From the NCBI GenBank assembly GCA_029262065.1, contig JAJDAC010000033.1:21231-85230 (forward strand): a DNA stretch of 64,000 bases. The letters run 5' to 3'. The notes beneath the pieces are model-generated. The model did not search any database, had not been told where the DNA came from, and worked only from the letters and a program-made list of their open reading frames with translations. Position 1 is the first letter of the stretch; the number at the start of each line of letters is the position of its first letter. Position numbers and translations under genes: made by a program. Source of the stretch: Candidatus Krumholzibacteriota bacterium. GTDB taxonomy: Bacteria; Krumholzibacteriota; Krumholzibacteriia; JAJRXK01. Shown here in pieces: positions 43,782-52,604 of the stretch.

Positions 43782-46187
43782 CTAGCGGGCGTGCCCCTCC
43801 GGGCGCGCCCGCTCCCAATAGTCCACCGCCCGATCGGCGGCCATCCGTAACAACGTGCCTTCCGGGTACTGGCCGGCCTTGGAACGCTGTCCGGCCGGAA
43901 CGCCAGTCAAGAGCGCAAGCGCCTGGTGGATCTTCGACACCGCATAGACCGCAAACCGCTTCTCCTTGCAAGCCAGCACGACGTCTTCCCGTAGCATCAG
44001 ATCACCCACGTTGGCGGCGGGAATGATGACCGCGTGGCCGGACTCGCCGTTGCGACCCTGACATATATCGAAGAATCCTTCGATCTTCTCGTTCGCCCCG
44101 CCAATCGCCATGATGTTTCCGTGCTGGTCGATGGCCCCCGTCATGGCGAAGGTCTGAGCCAGCGGCACACCGGTCAGCGCGCTCAACAAACAGCACATCT
44201 CCGCCCCGGAAGCAGAATCGCCATCGATGCCCCCGTAGCTCTGTTCCATGCCGATGCTGGCGTCGAAGGTAAGCGGGTGATCGGACTGCAGCAGGTGCCG
44301 CAGCAAGCCGCTGAGTATGAAGAAGCCCTTGGTGTGGATGGCTCCGCTCAGTCGCGCTTCGCGATCGACATTCACCAGCCCCGCGGTCCCGGCGCCGACG
44401 GTCGCCGTGATGCGAGCGGGGAATCCATAGGTAAGTGGGCCCGCCCTCAGAACGGCCAGTCCGTTGATCTGACCCACGGCCAACCCCTGTGTTTGGAGCT
44501 GTATGGTGCCGTCCTGCACCATTTCGTGGTACCGCCGCGAGGGCAACGAAGCCCGAGCACGGCCGCGCGCGACCGCGCGTTTGACATGGGTTCCCTCCAC
44601 GCGCCGGCCCTGTTCTTCCTGCGCCAAGAACGCCGCTTCGCGTGCGATATCGGCCAGGCGGCCGAACCGCGCGGTGAGCTTGTCCCTTTGCGCCGCGATG
44701 CGCGCACCGTGCTCGACCAGAGCCGCCACCGCCGAGCGATTGAAGGGGAGCAGATTGTCGTCCATGGCGATACGCGACAGAACGCCACCGTACTGCTCCA
44801 CCGCGTCCGCGTTGCGCGGCAACGTGGTATCGAAATCGGCCAGGACCTTGAACAGATCCCCGAAATCCGGATCGGCCTGATCCAACAGGGCGTAGGTCTG
44901 GTGGTCGCCCAACAACACGACCTTTACCTGAATGGGAATGGGTTGTGGATTCAGCGTGGGGCCGGTCCACGGTCCCGACGAATCGCTGGGGGTGATTTCC
45001 AGTTTGCCGGTTCGCAGCGTTCGCGTCAGCGCGCGCCATGCTCCCGGCTCATTCAACACGTCGTAGGCGTGCAGAATCAGATACCCGCCATCGGCCCGGA
45101 GAATCGACCCGGCCCGAATGCCCATGTGGCTCACCCGGGGTTCGTCGCCCTCGTCGAAGTCGTAATCGATGCCGCCCCGCAACTGACGGGTGGTGGGCGT
45201 GCTTTCCACGATCACGGGGCAACAGGGAGCCGCCACATGGTCGAGCAGCACGTTGACCCGATAGAGATGCGTGAAACTCTCGGCCTCCTCCAGCGAGTCC
45301 AGGCGATGCGTGGCCAGATCTTCGACCACATCGTCGAGGTACTCCCGCGCCGAGGGCGTGGGAAAGGTCTCGGCAATGGACTCGACCGATTCGCGTACCG
45401 CGTCGCGGATCGCCTGCTCCATGATCTTCGCCAGGGAGTCGTCCTGCTTTCGCGCCAACGACCGTGCTCGTCGCTGCACTTGCATCAGTCGTTCGGCGAA
45501 ATTCTCCAGCTCTTTTTCGACACGCTGCAATTCCGCCTTGGGCAGTTTGCCCTCGGCGTGCATCGCCTGCAGCTGCTCGAACGGCACCGCCTGCCCCTCG
45601 AATGTGGGCACGACCGTGCGCATGGTGTGTCCCTGCATATCCACGTCCACCAACGCCAATCCCGCCGATTCAAGATCGCGCCGAAACGGATCCACGTACT
45701 TGGCCAGCTCGGCGTCGGTTTTCCTGGTGATGCGAGCCCTACGCTGCTTCACCAGGTCGGTGTATAGGCTGTCGCGCATCTCCTTCTCGATGAACTCGGC
45801 CAGGCGCTGCATTGCTCGCCGAAACGCCACTCCCTTGCGTGCGGGTAGCGTCACCAGCCGCGGCTGATCGGGCTGGGCGAAATTGTGCACGAAACACAGA
45901 TCGTTGGTTGATTCGCGTAGTGGTTGAATCTGTTCGATCAATCGACGAATCAGGGAGAAACGACCCGTGCCACTGATTCCCCTTACGAACACATGCTGGC
46001 CCGGCGCGACCGTGTTCAGGCCGAACCGCAGCGCGTCCACCGCGGCCGATTGGCCCACAATGCCCTCGACCGGGGCTACGTTCGCCGTGGACGCGAAGGG
46101 CACATCCTTGGGGCGGCACCGCCATCTCAGGTCACGCACCGGTAGCGGACGGGTTGCCTCTGTCTTCTTGGGGCTGGGTCCAGCCAT
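43782..46187 (-). CDS. Lon-like ATP-binding protease (AAA_32/LonC-type)
   Basis: 801 aa. N-terminal AAA-like region with a degenerate P-loop (RGISGTGRFSLIRRL; arginine where Walker A lysine is expected), a long helical insert (about 120-330), an AAA segment with VVESTPTTRQLRGGIDYDFDEGD and GGYLILHAYDVLN, and a C-terminal S16 protease domain: Ser658 in IDGDSASGAE, with the Lys of GGANEKIEGFFDIC completing the dyad. The segment SYGGIDGDSASGAEM and FAMTGAIDQHGNIMAIGG match Lon-like proteases that lack the Lon N-domain. It is distinct from the canonical lon at 52605-55022. Confidence 0.88.
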   Translation of the reverse strand: MAGPSPKKTEATRPLPVRDLRWRCRPKDVPFASTANVAPVEGIVGQSAAVDALRFGLNTVAPGQHVFVRGISGTGRFSLIRRLIEQIQPLRESTNDLCFVHNFAQPDQPRLVTLPARKGVAFRRAMQRLAEFIEKEMRDSLYTDLVKQRRARITRKTDAELAKYVDPFRRDLESAGLALVDVDMQGHTMRTVVPTFEGQAVPFEQLQAMHAEGKLPKAELQRVEKELENFAERLMQVQRRARSLARKQDDSLAKIMEQAIRDAVRESVESIAETFPTPSAREYLDDVVEDLATHRLDSLEEAESFTHLYRVNVLLDHVAAPCCPVIVESTPTTRQLRGGIDYDFDEGDEPRVSHMGIRAGSILRADGGYLILHAYDVLNEPGAWRALTRTLRTGKLEITPSDSSGPWTGPTLNPQPIPIQVKVVLLGDHQTYALLDQADPDFGDLFKVLADFDTTLPRNADAVEQYGGVLSRIAMDDNLLPFNRSAVAALVEHGARIAAQRDKLTARFGRLADIAREAAFLAQEEQGRRVEGTHVKRAVARGRARASLPSRRYHEMVQDGTIQLQTQGLAVGQINGLAVLRAGPLTYGFPARITATVGAGTAGLVNVDREARLSGAIHTKGFFILSGLLRHLLQSDHPLTFDASIGMEQSYGGIDGDSASGAEMCCLLSALTGVPLAQTFAMTGAIDQHGNIMAIGGANEKIEGFFDICQGRNGESGHAVIIPAANVGDLMLREDVVLACKEKRFAVYAVSKIHQALALLTGVPAGQRSKAGQYPEGTLLRMAADRAVDYWERARPEGHAR

Positions 46188-46303
46188 GGGCGGCGTCTCC
46201 TGAGCTCAGTATTCCGGGGGATAAAAAGGAAGCATGTCATCGTAACGGGCACTACCCTCGACCGACCAGCGAACGTACTCACGAAATCAGTGCGGTTCTA
46301 AAC

Positions 46304-46322
46304 GAAATCGAATATCATTTTC
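46304..46322 (+). promoter_or_regulatory. Possible Fur box in front of feoA
   Basis: The 19 bases GAAATCGAATATCATTTTC match the classical Fur consensus at 13 of 19 positions and end two bases before the feoA start. Iron control of feoAB is expected from biology; the match itself is modest. Confidence 0.4.
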
Positions 46323-46324
46323 AA

Positions 46325-46576
46325 ATGACCTCCCACTCCCCGCGCCACCTGGACGCTCTGCAACCCGGTACCAGCGCACGACTTGGCCAAATCCAGGGCA
46401 ACGCGGCGCTGCGCCGGCGCTTGCTCGAGCTTGGCCTGCTGCCCGGCACGCCCGTCCGGGCGGTGCGTCGGGTCGTGACCGGTGACCTGATCGAGGTAGA
46501 AGTGCGCGGCTGTTTCGTGAGCCTGCGACGGGCCGAGGCCCGGAACGTGTTCCTCTCCCCCGATGAGACCCCATGA
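46325..46576 (+). CDS. feoA: FeoA ferrous iron transport accessory protein
   Basis: 83 aa SH3-like protein: LDALQPGTSARLGQIQGN, LRRRLLELGLLPGTPVRAVRR, GDLIEVEVRGCFVSLRRAEARNVFL. The LLELGLLPGT segment is the FeoA signature. ATG 46325 is used; the same frame is open upstream but lacks the FeoA-like sequence. Its stop overlaps the feoB start (ATGA). Confidence 0.93.
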   Translation: MTSHSPRHLDALQPGTSARLGQIQGNAALRRRLLELGLLPGTPVRAVRRVVTGDLIEVEVRGCFVSLRRAEARNVFLSPDETP

Positions 46577-48768
46577 CCGCGACCCGGACCAAGACCGCGA
46601 TCGTCAACGTGGCGGGCAATCCAAACACGGGCAAGACGTCCATCTTCAACCGGCTGACGGGCAGGAACCTGAAGGTTGGCAACTACCCCGGCGTGACGGT
46701 GGAACGCATCGAGGGACGCGTGAAATCGGCGGGGCACGAGTTCATCGTATGCGACGTGCCTGGTACCTATAGTCTGTCGGCCCGAACCTCGGAAGAGGCC
46801 GTGGCCGTGGCCGCCGTGGCCGGTATTCCGCCCAACACCATGCCCGACGTGAACGTGGTGGTGGTCGACGCCACCCAGCTTTCACGCAATCTGTATCTGG
46901 CGCTGCAAACCCTGGAAACCGGCGTGCCCATGGTAGTGGCGTTGAGCATGGCCGACATGGCGGCGCGACGCCAGATGCGGGTCGACATCGCCGCGCTGCA
47001 GGAAATCCTGGGCGTGCCGGTGGTGGCGGTGAACGGCGTGAACGGCAAAGGCATCGACGACCTGAAGGTGGCGATCGTCACCGTGCTCGAAAACCCACAA
47101 CGCGGCCGTGGCCGATGGCGTTGGACGAGTGACAATGCGCCCCTAAAGGCCGACATCGAGGCCGTGGCCGCAGCGATACCGGCCGCCTGGACCCACGGAG
47201 AACCCCAGCGGCGCGAGGCTCTGGCCCGTTGGGCATTGCTCTCGGCCGCGGGCTCCGAAGAAATGGAGATCGTTCCCACCGAGCTGCGCGCGGCCGTGAA
47301 CGAACGTCATCAGCTGGCCCAACGCGACGGACGGGATCTGGATCTCGAACTCATCGAAACCCGCTACCGTTGGATCGACGACCACATCCCGCATGTACTT
47401 GAGCTCGCGGCGCCCAAGAAACGTCGCACGGAGAAACTCGACGCCATCATGCTGCACCCGGTTGGCGGCTTCGCATTGTTTCTGCTGATCATGGGCGTGG
47501 TGTTCCAGTCGTTGTTCAGTTGGGCCGACCCTGCCATTGCGGTCGTCGAACATGGCATGGCCTGGTTGGCCATGGGAATCGAAGCCGTGGTACCCGCCTC
47601 GCTGTTCCAGGACTTCCTGGTCGACGGGATCGTAGCTGGCGTGGGAAGCGTGCTGGTGTTCCTGCCCCAGATCCTGCTGTTGTTCTTTTTCATTGGCCTC
47701 ATGGAAGACTCGGGCTACATGGCACGGGTGGCCTTCCTGATGGACCGGATCATGCGATCCATGGGCCTGCACGGACGGGCGTTCGTGCCCATGCTGTCGG
47801 GATTCGCTTGCGCCGTCCCCGCCATTCTCGCCACGCGAACGCTCGAACGCAAACGCGACCGCTACCTGACCATGATGGTGGTGCCGCTCATGACCTGCTC
47901 GGCGCGTCTACCGGTCTACACGCTCATCATCGCGGCGTTGTTTCCCCCCACCCGACTCTGGGGCGTGGCCCCGGTGCAGGGACTCCTGATGGTAGGCATG
48001 TACCTGTTCAGTGTAATCGTGGCCTTGGCCGTGGCCGCGGTGCTCAGTCGCACCGTGTTCAAAGGCATCGACATGCCTCTGATTCTGGAGATGCCCCCCT
48101 ATCGCCGCCCCCACATGCACAGCGTGGTGCGCATGATGTGGATGCGCAGCTCCATGTTTCTGCGTGAAGCCGGCGGCGTGATCCTGGTGTGTACCATCGT
48201 CCTGTGGGGGCTCTTGAGTTTCCCTCGCAATCCCAGCCTGGAAACCGACTACGACGCGCTGCAACGCCTGGCCACGAGGGAACTTCAGGGCGAGGCCCAC
48301 GACACGCGCCTCGCCGAGCTGAAAGAACAACGCGAGGGAGAAGTCTTCCGGCGTAGCTACGGCGCCCGCATGGGTATGGCCATCGAGCCAATATTGGCGC
48401 CGTTGGGATTCGACTGGAAGATCGGCATTGGAATCATCGGTGCGTTCGCGGCGCGTGAGGTATTTGTAAGCACCTTGGGCGTGGTATACGGCGTGGGGTC
48501 GGAAGTCGACGAATCGTCAGCCACTCTTCGTCAGAAGATCCAGCGGGAAACCCGCGCCGACGGAAGTCCGCTGTACACGCCCATGGTGGGTCTGTCGTTG
48601 ATGATCTTCTTTGCCTTGGCGTGTCAGTGCATGAGCACGCTGGCCGCCGTGTATCGCGAAACGCAGACCTGGCGGTGGCCGGTGTTTCTGATGGTGTACA
48701 TGACGGTGCTCGCCTGGGTGGCGAGCTTCGCGGTGTACCAGGGCGGTAGAGCCCTGGGCTTCGCCTAG
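46573..48768 (+). CDS. feoB: FeoB ferrous iron transporter
   Basis: 731 aa Fe(II) permease. N-terminal G domain: G1 GNPNTGKTSIF, G2/switch NYPGVTVER, G3 DVPGTYSL, and a G4-like position with ALSMADMA (canonical N-x-x-D is altered to SMAD). The membrane part has two Gate motifs (VLVFLPQILLLFFFIGLMEDSGYMARVAFLMDRIM, GFACAVPAILATRTL) and about eight helices. Gate Cys residues are visible in SGFACAVPAI and FALACQCMSTLAAV. No FeoC gene. The 3' end overlaps the convergent propeller gene by four bases. Confidence 0.95.
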   Translation: MTATRTKTAIVNVAGNPNTGKTSIFNRLTGRNLKVGNYPGVTVERIEGRVKSAGHEFIVCDVPGTYSLSARTSEEAVAVAAVAGIPPNTMPDVNVVVVDATQLSRNLYLALQTLETGVPMVVALSMADMAARRQMRVDIAALQEILGVPVVAVNGVNGKGIDDLKVAIVTVLENPQRGRGRWRWTSDNAPLKADIEAVAAAIPAAWTHGEPQRREALARWALLSAAGSEEMEIVPTELRAAVNERHQLAQRDGRDLDLELIETRYRWIDDHIPHVLELAAPKKRRTEKLDAIMLHPVGGFALFLLIMGVVFQSLFSWADPAIAVVEHGMAWLAMGIEAVVPASLFQDFLVDGIVAGVGSVLVFLPQILLLFFFIGLMEDSGYMARVAFLMDRIMRSMGLHGRAFVPMLSGFACAVPAILATRTLERKRDRYLTMMVVPLMTCSARLPVYTLIIAALFPPTRLWGVAPVQGLLMVGMYLFSVIVALAVAAVLSRTVFKGIDMPLILEMPPYRRPHMHSVVRMMWMRSSMFLREAGGVILVCTIVLWGLLSFPRNPSLETDYDALQRLATRELQGEAHDTRLAELKEQREGEVFRRSYGARMGMAIEPILAPLGFDWKIGIGIIGAFAAREVFVSTLGVVYGVGSEVDESSATLRQKIQRETRADGSPLYTPMVGLSLMIFFALACQCMSTLAAVYRETQTWRWPVFLMVYMTVLAWVASFAVYQGGRALGFA

Positions 48769-49985
48769 TTCATGGCCCACAGGTCGGCGGGCAAGCGATA
48801 GCAGATGACTTCCATGGGGATGAAGTCTGCATCGTCGTCCAACTCTTCGTCGCCGCCCTGTCCCCGCCAGGCGTCCATGGCGGAGAAGAACTGCGTGATG
48901 ACAAACAGGCGATCCCCGCGCAGCACGAAGCGATCATCCAGGAACTTTCCCTGGCCGTCGAAGGTAACCTGACGGGAAAACCTACCGCTGGGGTCGAATA
49001 CGTCGAAGGTCGCGAGCGAACCGTTTCCCGACGCCTTGGCCGCCTGACCGTTGATCACCCAGAGATTGCCTTGGTCGTCGAATTCCATCCAACGTACCGC
49101 ACGCGCACGATCAGATACTTCATACTTCGGAGCGGAGCTACCGCGTCGACGACGGAACCGTACGTTTCTCGACAAACGTTCGCGTGCCTCTTCGATCTCC
49201 TGGGCGTCGCGCATCATCGGTTCCCACGCACGCTCGATGGTGTACGCCAGCTCGCCATCGACCTCGTATACTTCGATCTGATACTCGCGGTCACGCGACA
49301 TGGCTACACGACCGGTTGGCCCCAACACCCACGGATAGCCGTTTCCGCCGTCCTCTCGAATCACAAGATTCGCCATGGAGGTGGCGTCGTGCTTCTCCAT
49401 GTACTTCGCCACCTCGACACCACGATCGTCCAGGCGCACCAGGCGGGACGTACGATCAAAGCTGGTATCGGTGCGCTGCATTTCCGTGGCCAGCATTACC
49501 AGGCTGCCGCCGCGGTAACGCGCGTCGTTCACCATGCGAAAGCCATCCTGCTCGCTGGCAATGGGATAGTTGCCGACGGGATCGCCCATGGGGGTCAACA
49601 TCACGATGGCACCAGGGCGCGGCTGCACCACCCCCACGTTTCCGTCGGGTAGCACCAGCACCGAAGAGGGTCGACGAAACTCTCCGGGGCCCTCCCCTTC
49701 ACGACCGATGGTGCGTAGGTACATGCCTTCGGCATCGAACACCTTGATTTCGCTGAGCTGTCGGTCCAACAGATAGACGCTGCCCTCGGCATCGAGGGTG
49801 AGGTCTCCGATCACACCGAAGAACTCGCCCTCTTCGTCGGAGTCTCCTCCGATGCGCCACAGCTCTTCCAACGCGAATGACTGACTGCCGTTGGCCGGTT
49901 GAGCGGGACTGGCTACGACGTCGGCCCGCGTCGTTGTGGTCACGAGAACGAGAAGAACGAATATCAACGGAGAGATCGCCCGCAT
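48765..49985 (-). CDS. Secreted six-bladed beta-propeller protein (paralogue of 3585-4838)
   Basis: 406 aa. ATG 49985 has GGAG six bases upstream and a signal peptide (RAISPLIFVLLVLVTTTTRA); an upstream ATG at 50000 is in frame. The propeller blades share EEGEFFGVIGDLTLDAEGSVYLLD and GREGEGPGEFRRP with the first propeller protein, plus FDDQGNLWVING. Both proteins end in the same kind of acidic stretch and ICYRL/VCYKL tail, so they arose by duplication within this lineage. It follows purA with only 11 bases between them. Confidence 0.8.
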   Translation of the reverse strand: MRAISPLIFVLLVLVTTTTRADVVASPAQPANGSQSFALEELWRIGGDSDEEGEFFGVIGDLTLDAEGSVYLLDRQLSEIKVFDAEGMYLRTIGREGEGPGEFRRPSSVLVLPDGNVGVVQPRPGAIVMLTPMGDPVGNYPIASEQDGFRMVNDARYRGGSLVMLATEMQRTDTSFDRTSRLVRLDDRGVEVAKYMEKHDATSMANLVIREDGGNGYPWVLGPTGRVAMSRDREYQIEVYEVDGELAYTIERAWEPMMRDAQEIEEARERLSRNVRFRRRRGSSAPKYEVSDRARAVRWMEFDDQGNLWVINGQAAKASGNGSLATFDVFDPSGRFSRQVTFDGQGKFLDDRFVLRGDRLFVITQFFSAMDAWRGQGGDEELDDDADFIPMEVICYRLPADLWAMN

Positions 49986-49996
49986 ACCGGCTCCAA

Positions 49997-51283
49997 TCAT
50001 TTGCGTTCGAGCCAATGGTCGCGCGCGGGACCGTGCGTTACTGAACGTACGGGTACTCCGATCTGCGCCTCCAGTGCCTCAAGGTACTGCTTGGCGTTGC
50101 GGGGAAGTTGGTCAAACGAGGTCATGCCACTGATGTCCTCTTCCCATCCGGGAAAGTCTTCGTACACGGGACGACAACGCTCCAGTTGCTCGGCCCAGTT
50201 GGTGAAGCTTTCCCGGCGGCCTTCGCCTTCCAGTTCATACGCCACGGCGATGCGTAGAGTTTCGATACCGCTCAAAACGTCGAGCTTGGTAATCACCACG
50301 GCGTCGAGACCGTTCACCTGGGCGGCGTAGCGCGCGGCGGGTCCATCGAACCAGCCGCATCGGCGAGGCCGGCCGGTGGTGGCGCCAAACTCCTTGCCCT
50401 TGGCCCGTAGGTCTTCACCTTCGTCACCGTGCAGTTCGGTTGGATAGGGGCCGTTGCCCACGCGGGTGGAGTACGCCTTGAATACGCCCAACACGTGCCC
50501 GATTACGCGATGGGAAAGACCGGTGCCGGTGAGAGCGCCGCCGATGGCGGTGCTCGAACTGGTGACGTACGGAAACGTGCCGTGGTCCACGTCCAGCAAC
50601 GTACCCTGCGCGCCTTCGAGCAGACACGTCATCTTGCCTTCACGCACCGGGGCCAGGAAGTCGAATGCGTTCACGATGAGTGGACGCAACCGAGCGGCAC
50701 ATCCCAGCACCTCATCGGCGATGGCCTCGCTGGCCAACGGCGGCGCCTCGTGGCGCTCGGCCAGTAGTCGATTCGCGCGCAGGACTTTTTCGATGACCAG
50801 TCGCCGCAATGAATCGTCGTTGCGGGCCAGGTCACTCGCACGCAGGCCCATGCGCGCCATCTTGTCTTCGTAGCAGGGACCAATGCCCCGCCCGGTGGTG
50901 CCAATGCTCTTCTTCTTCAGATCACGCTCGCGCAGCTCTTCCAGGCGCCGGTGATACGGCATGACCAGGTGCGCGCCACCGGCGACGAGCAGGCGCTCCT
51001 CGGCCGGCACACCCTGCGCGGTAAGCTGCTCGATCTCTTCGACCAGCTTCCAGGGATCGAGCACCACGCCAGGGCCCAGTAGACTCTTCACGCCCTCGCG
51101 CAGAATTCCGGTAGGCATCAGGTGCATTACGAACGTCTGGTCGCCCACCTTGACGGTGTGACCAGCGTTGGCCCCACCTTGAAAACGCACCACCAATTCG
51201 ACGTCCGCGGCCAGGCGATCGACGACTTTTCCTTTGCCCTCGTCGCCCCACTGGCAACCCAAGACGACCTTTGTTGTGGCCAT
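49997..51283 (-). CDS. purA: Adenylosuccinate synthetase
   Basis: 428 aa, the usual length. Converts IMP and aspartate to adenylosuccinate using GTP. GCQWGDEGKGKVVD is the phosphate loop and active-site start; FQGGANAGHTVK, GTTGRGIGPCYEDK, LLEGAQGTLLDVDHGTFPYVTSS and TTGRPRRCGWFD are family blocks. ATG 51283 has AAGGAAG upstream; the frame is open to 51340 but those residues do not belong to the family. Possibly cotranscribed with the downstream propeller gene. Confidence 0.97.
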   Translation of the reverse strand: MATTKVVLGCQWGDEGKGKVVDRLAADVELVVRFQGGANAGHTVKVGDQTFVMHLMPTGILREGVKSLLGPGVVLDPWKLVEEIEQLTAQGVPAEERLLVAGGAHLVMPYHRRLEELRERDLKKKSIGTTGRGIGPCYEDKMARMGLRASDLARNDDSLRRLVIEKVLRANRLLAERHEAPPLASEAIADEVLGCAARLRPLIVNAFDFLAPVREGKMTCLLEGAQGTLLDVDHGTFPYVTSSSTAIGGALTGTGLSHRVIGHVLGVFKAYSTRVGNGPYPTELHGDEGEDLRAKGKEFGATTGRPRRCGWFDGPAARYAAQVNGLDAVVITKLDVLSGIETLRIAVAYELEGEGRRESFTNWAEQLERCRPVYEDFPGWEEDISGMTSFDQLPRNAKQYLEALEAQIGVPVRSVTHGPARDHWLERK

Positions 51284-51411
51284 GTCTTCCTTTGAATCAG
51301 GTTCGCGGTGGCGGTTCGGAAGCAAAAAAATCCCGCCCAACGCACTAGCGTTGAACGGTCCGACCGCCGTTTTCTGGCGCGGTCATTGTATGTCGCGCCC
51401 GACGGCGGAGT

Positions 51412-51858
51412 CTAGTCTTCCCCGAACAGCGCCTTCAGGGTACCCCAGGTCTCTTCGTTGATCGGCAGCGCGCAGTCACCTAGTTGACCTGGGTTGTTGC
51501 GGGCCCCTGAGGTGGTGGGTCGAGGCTGGCCCGGACGCCAGACTCCATTGGGATCGCCCAACTCGAAACCATTGGTGCAGCCGTCTCCATCGGAGTTGCT
51601 TTGAGCCAACTCAGCATCCCACTGTCGCTCGTTTTCGACCCAGTCTTCGCCAAATGGGTTCAGCTGGGAGGCCTGCTCCGACGGCACGAACACGACCGTA
51701 ACGCCAGAACCACCGTGACAGTTCTGACATCCGTAGCGCTCGAAGGTAGGGAGTTCCTGCATCTGTGCGTCGGTGGCGAAAGCAGGCGAGACCGACCCCA
51801 GGGCAAACAGACACGCGGCCAGAGGCAACATGAGCATGTACGACAGGGGGTGCTTCAA
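51412..51858 (-). CDS. Exported temptin-like protein with a CxxCH heme motif
   Basis: 148 aa. Signal peptide (MLPLAACLFALGSVSPAFA), then CQNCHGG, a c-type heme attachment motif or a CxxC redox pair, then a temptin-type segment: NSDGDGCTNGFELGDPNGVW and a second cysteine in GDCALP for a disulfide. The EF-hand-like D-x-D-G-D-G loop suggests calcium binding. The combination of heme/CxxC and temptin fold in one small protein is unusual. It has its own consensus promoter upstream, at the end of engB. Confidence 0.75.
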   Translation of the reverse strand: MKHPLSYMLMLPLAACLFALGSVSPAFATDAQMQELPTFERYGCQNCHGGSGVTVVFVPSEQASQLNPFGEDWVENERQWDAELAQSNSDGDGCTNGFELGDPNGVWRPGQPRPTTSGARNNPGQLGDCALPINEETWGTLKALFGED

Positions 51859-51966
51859 AATCTTCTCCGAATTCGGGAAGCCTGCGTCCCGTGGGTTCCT
51901 GTCTGGCGTGCCGAGGTTTGACCAGGACCTAGCTAACTAGATCCGTGCCAACGGTATGCTGTTTTC

Positions 51967-51995
51967 AGTATAGGAGCGCCCCCGGGGGGTGTCAA
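51967..51995 (-). promoter_or_regulatory. Consensus sigma70 promoter for the temptin-like gene
   Basis: On the minus strand TTGACA (51995-51990), a 17-base spacer and TATACT (51972-51967). The -35 box spans the engB stop codon. The predicted transcript would start near 51960, giving a leader of about 100 bases before ATG 51858. Confidence 0.85.
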
Positions 51996-52582
51996 CGCGA
52001 CGCCAGCTGATCGTTGATCCAGGCCCAGAGCTCCTTGGCACCGTAATGGGCCGTGGCCGAAGTAATGACCACCCCCGTGGTAGGCGGCACGTTCAAGTTG
52101 GCTAAGTGCTTTGCTACCATGGACTCATGCCGAGCGCGGGGGATCTTGTCGGCCTTGGTCATGACCAGACATAGCGGCAATCCGCGCCGGTTCAGCTCGA
52201 CCAGGCGGTCCCGATCAGCCGATGTGGGGCCAACCCTCATGTCGATCAATTGGACCACGCCAGCCAGCTGGGTGCGGCCGTGGAAGTATTCCGTGGCCGC
52301 CTTGCGCCAGCGGGCCCGCTCGGACTCGGAGGTCTTGGCGTAGCCGTAGCCGGGCATATCCACCAGATTCCAGGCGTCATCCATGCGGAAATAGATGAAG
52401 ACCTTGGTTTTCCCCGGAGTCTTGCTGGTGTGCGCCAGCTTCTTGCGACGAGTCAGGTAGTTCACCAGGGTGGACTTACCCACGTTGGAGCGTCCACTCA
52501 GGACGACCTCGGGAATGGGTTCCTTCGGGCACTCCGCGAGCGTGGCCGCGTAGTGCGTCAACTCTGCTTGGGGTGTGGCCAT
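51992..52582 (-). CDS. engB: Ribosome biogenesis GTP-binding protein EngB/YsxC
   Basis: 196 aa GTPase for large-subunit assembly. G1 SGRSNVGKSTLVNYL, G3 DMPGYGYA, G4 VMTKADKI, G5 TSATAHYG. ATG 52582 follows GAGGGACGTT. The frame is open farther upstream, over the 3' end of lon, but the family starts at the chosen ATG. Typical small EngB length. Confidence 0.95.
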   Translation of the reverse strand: MATPQAELTHYAATLAECPKEPIPEVVLSGRSNVGKSTLVNYLTRRKKLAHTSKTPGKTKVFIYFRMDDAWNLVDMPGYGYAKTSESERARWRKAATEYFHGRTQLAGVVQLIDMRVGPTSADRDRLVELNRRGLPLCLVMTKADKIPRARHESMVAKHLANLNVPPTTGVVITSATAHYGAKELWAWINDQLASR

Positions 52583-52604
52583 AACGTCCCTCGTGCCGCG
52601 ACCG

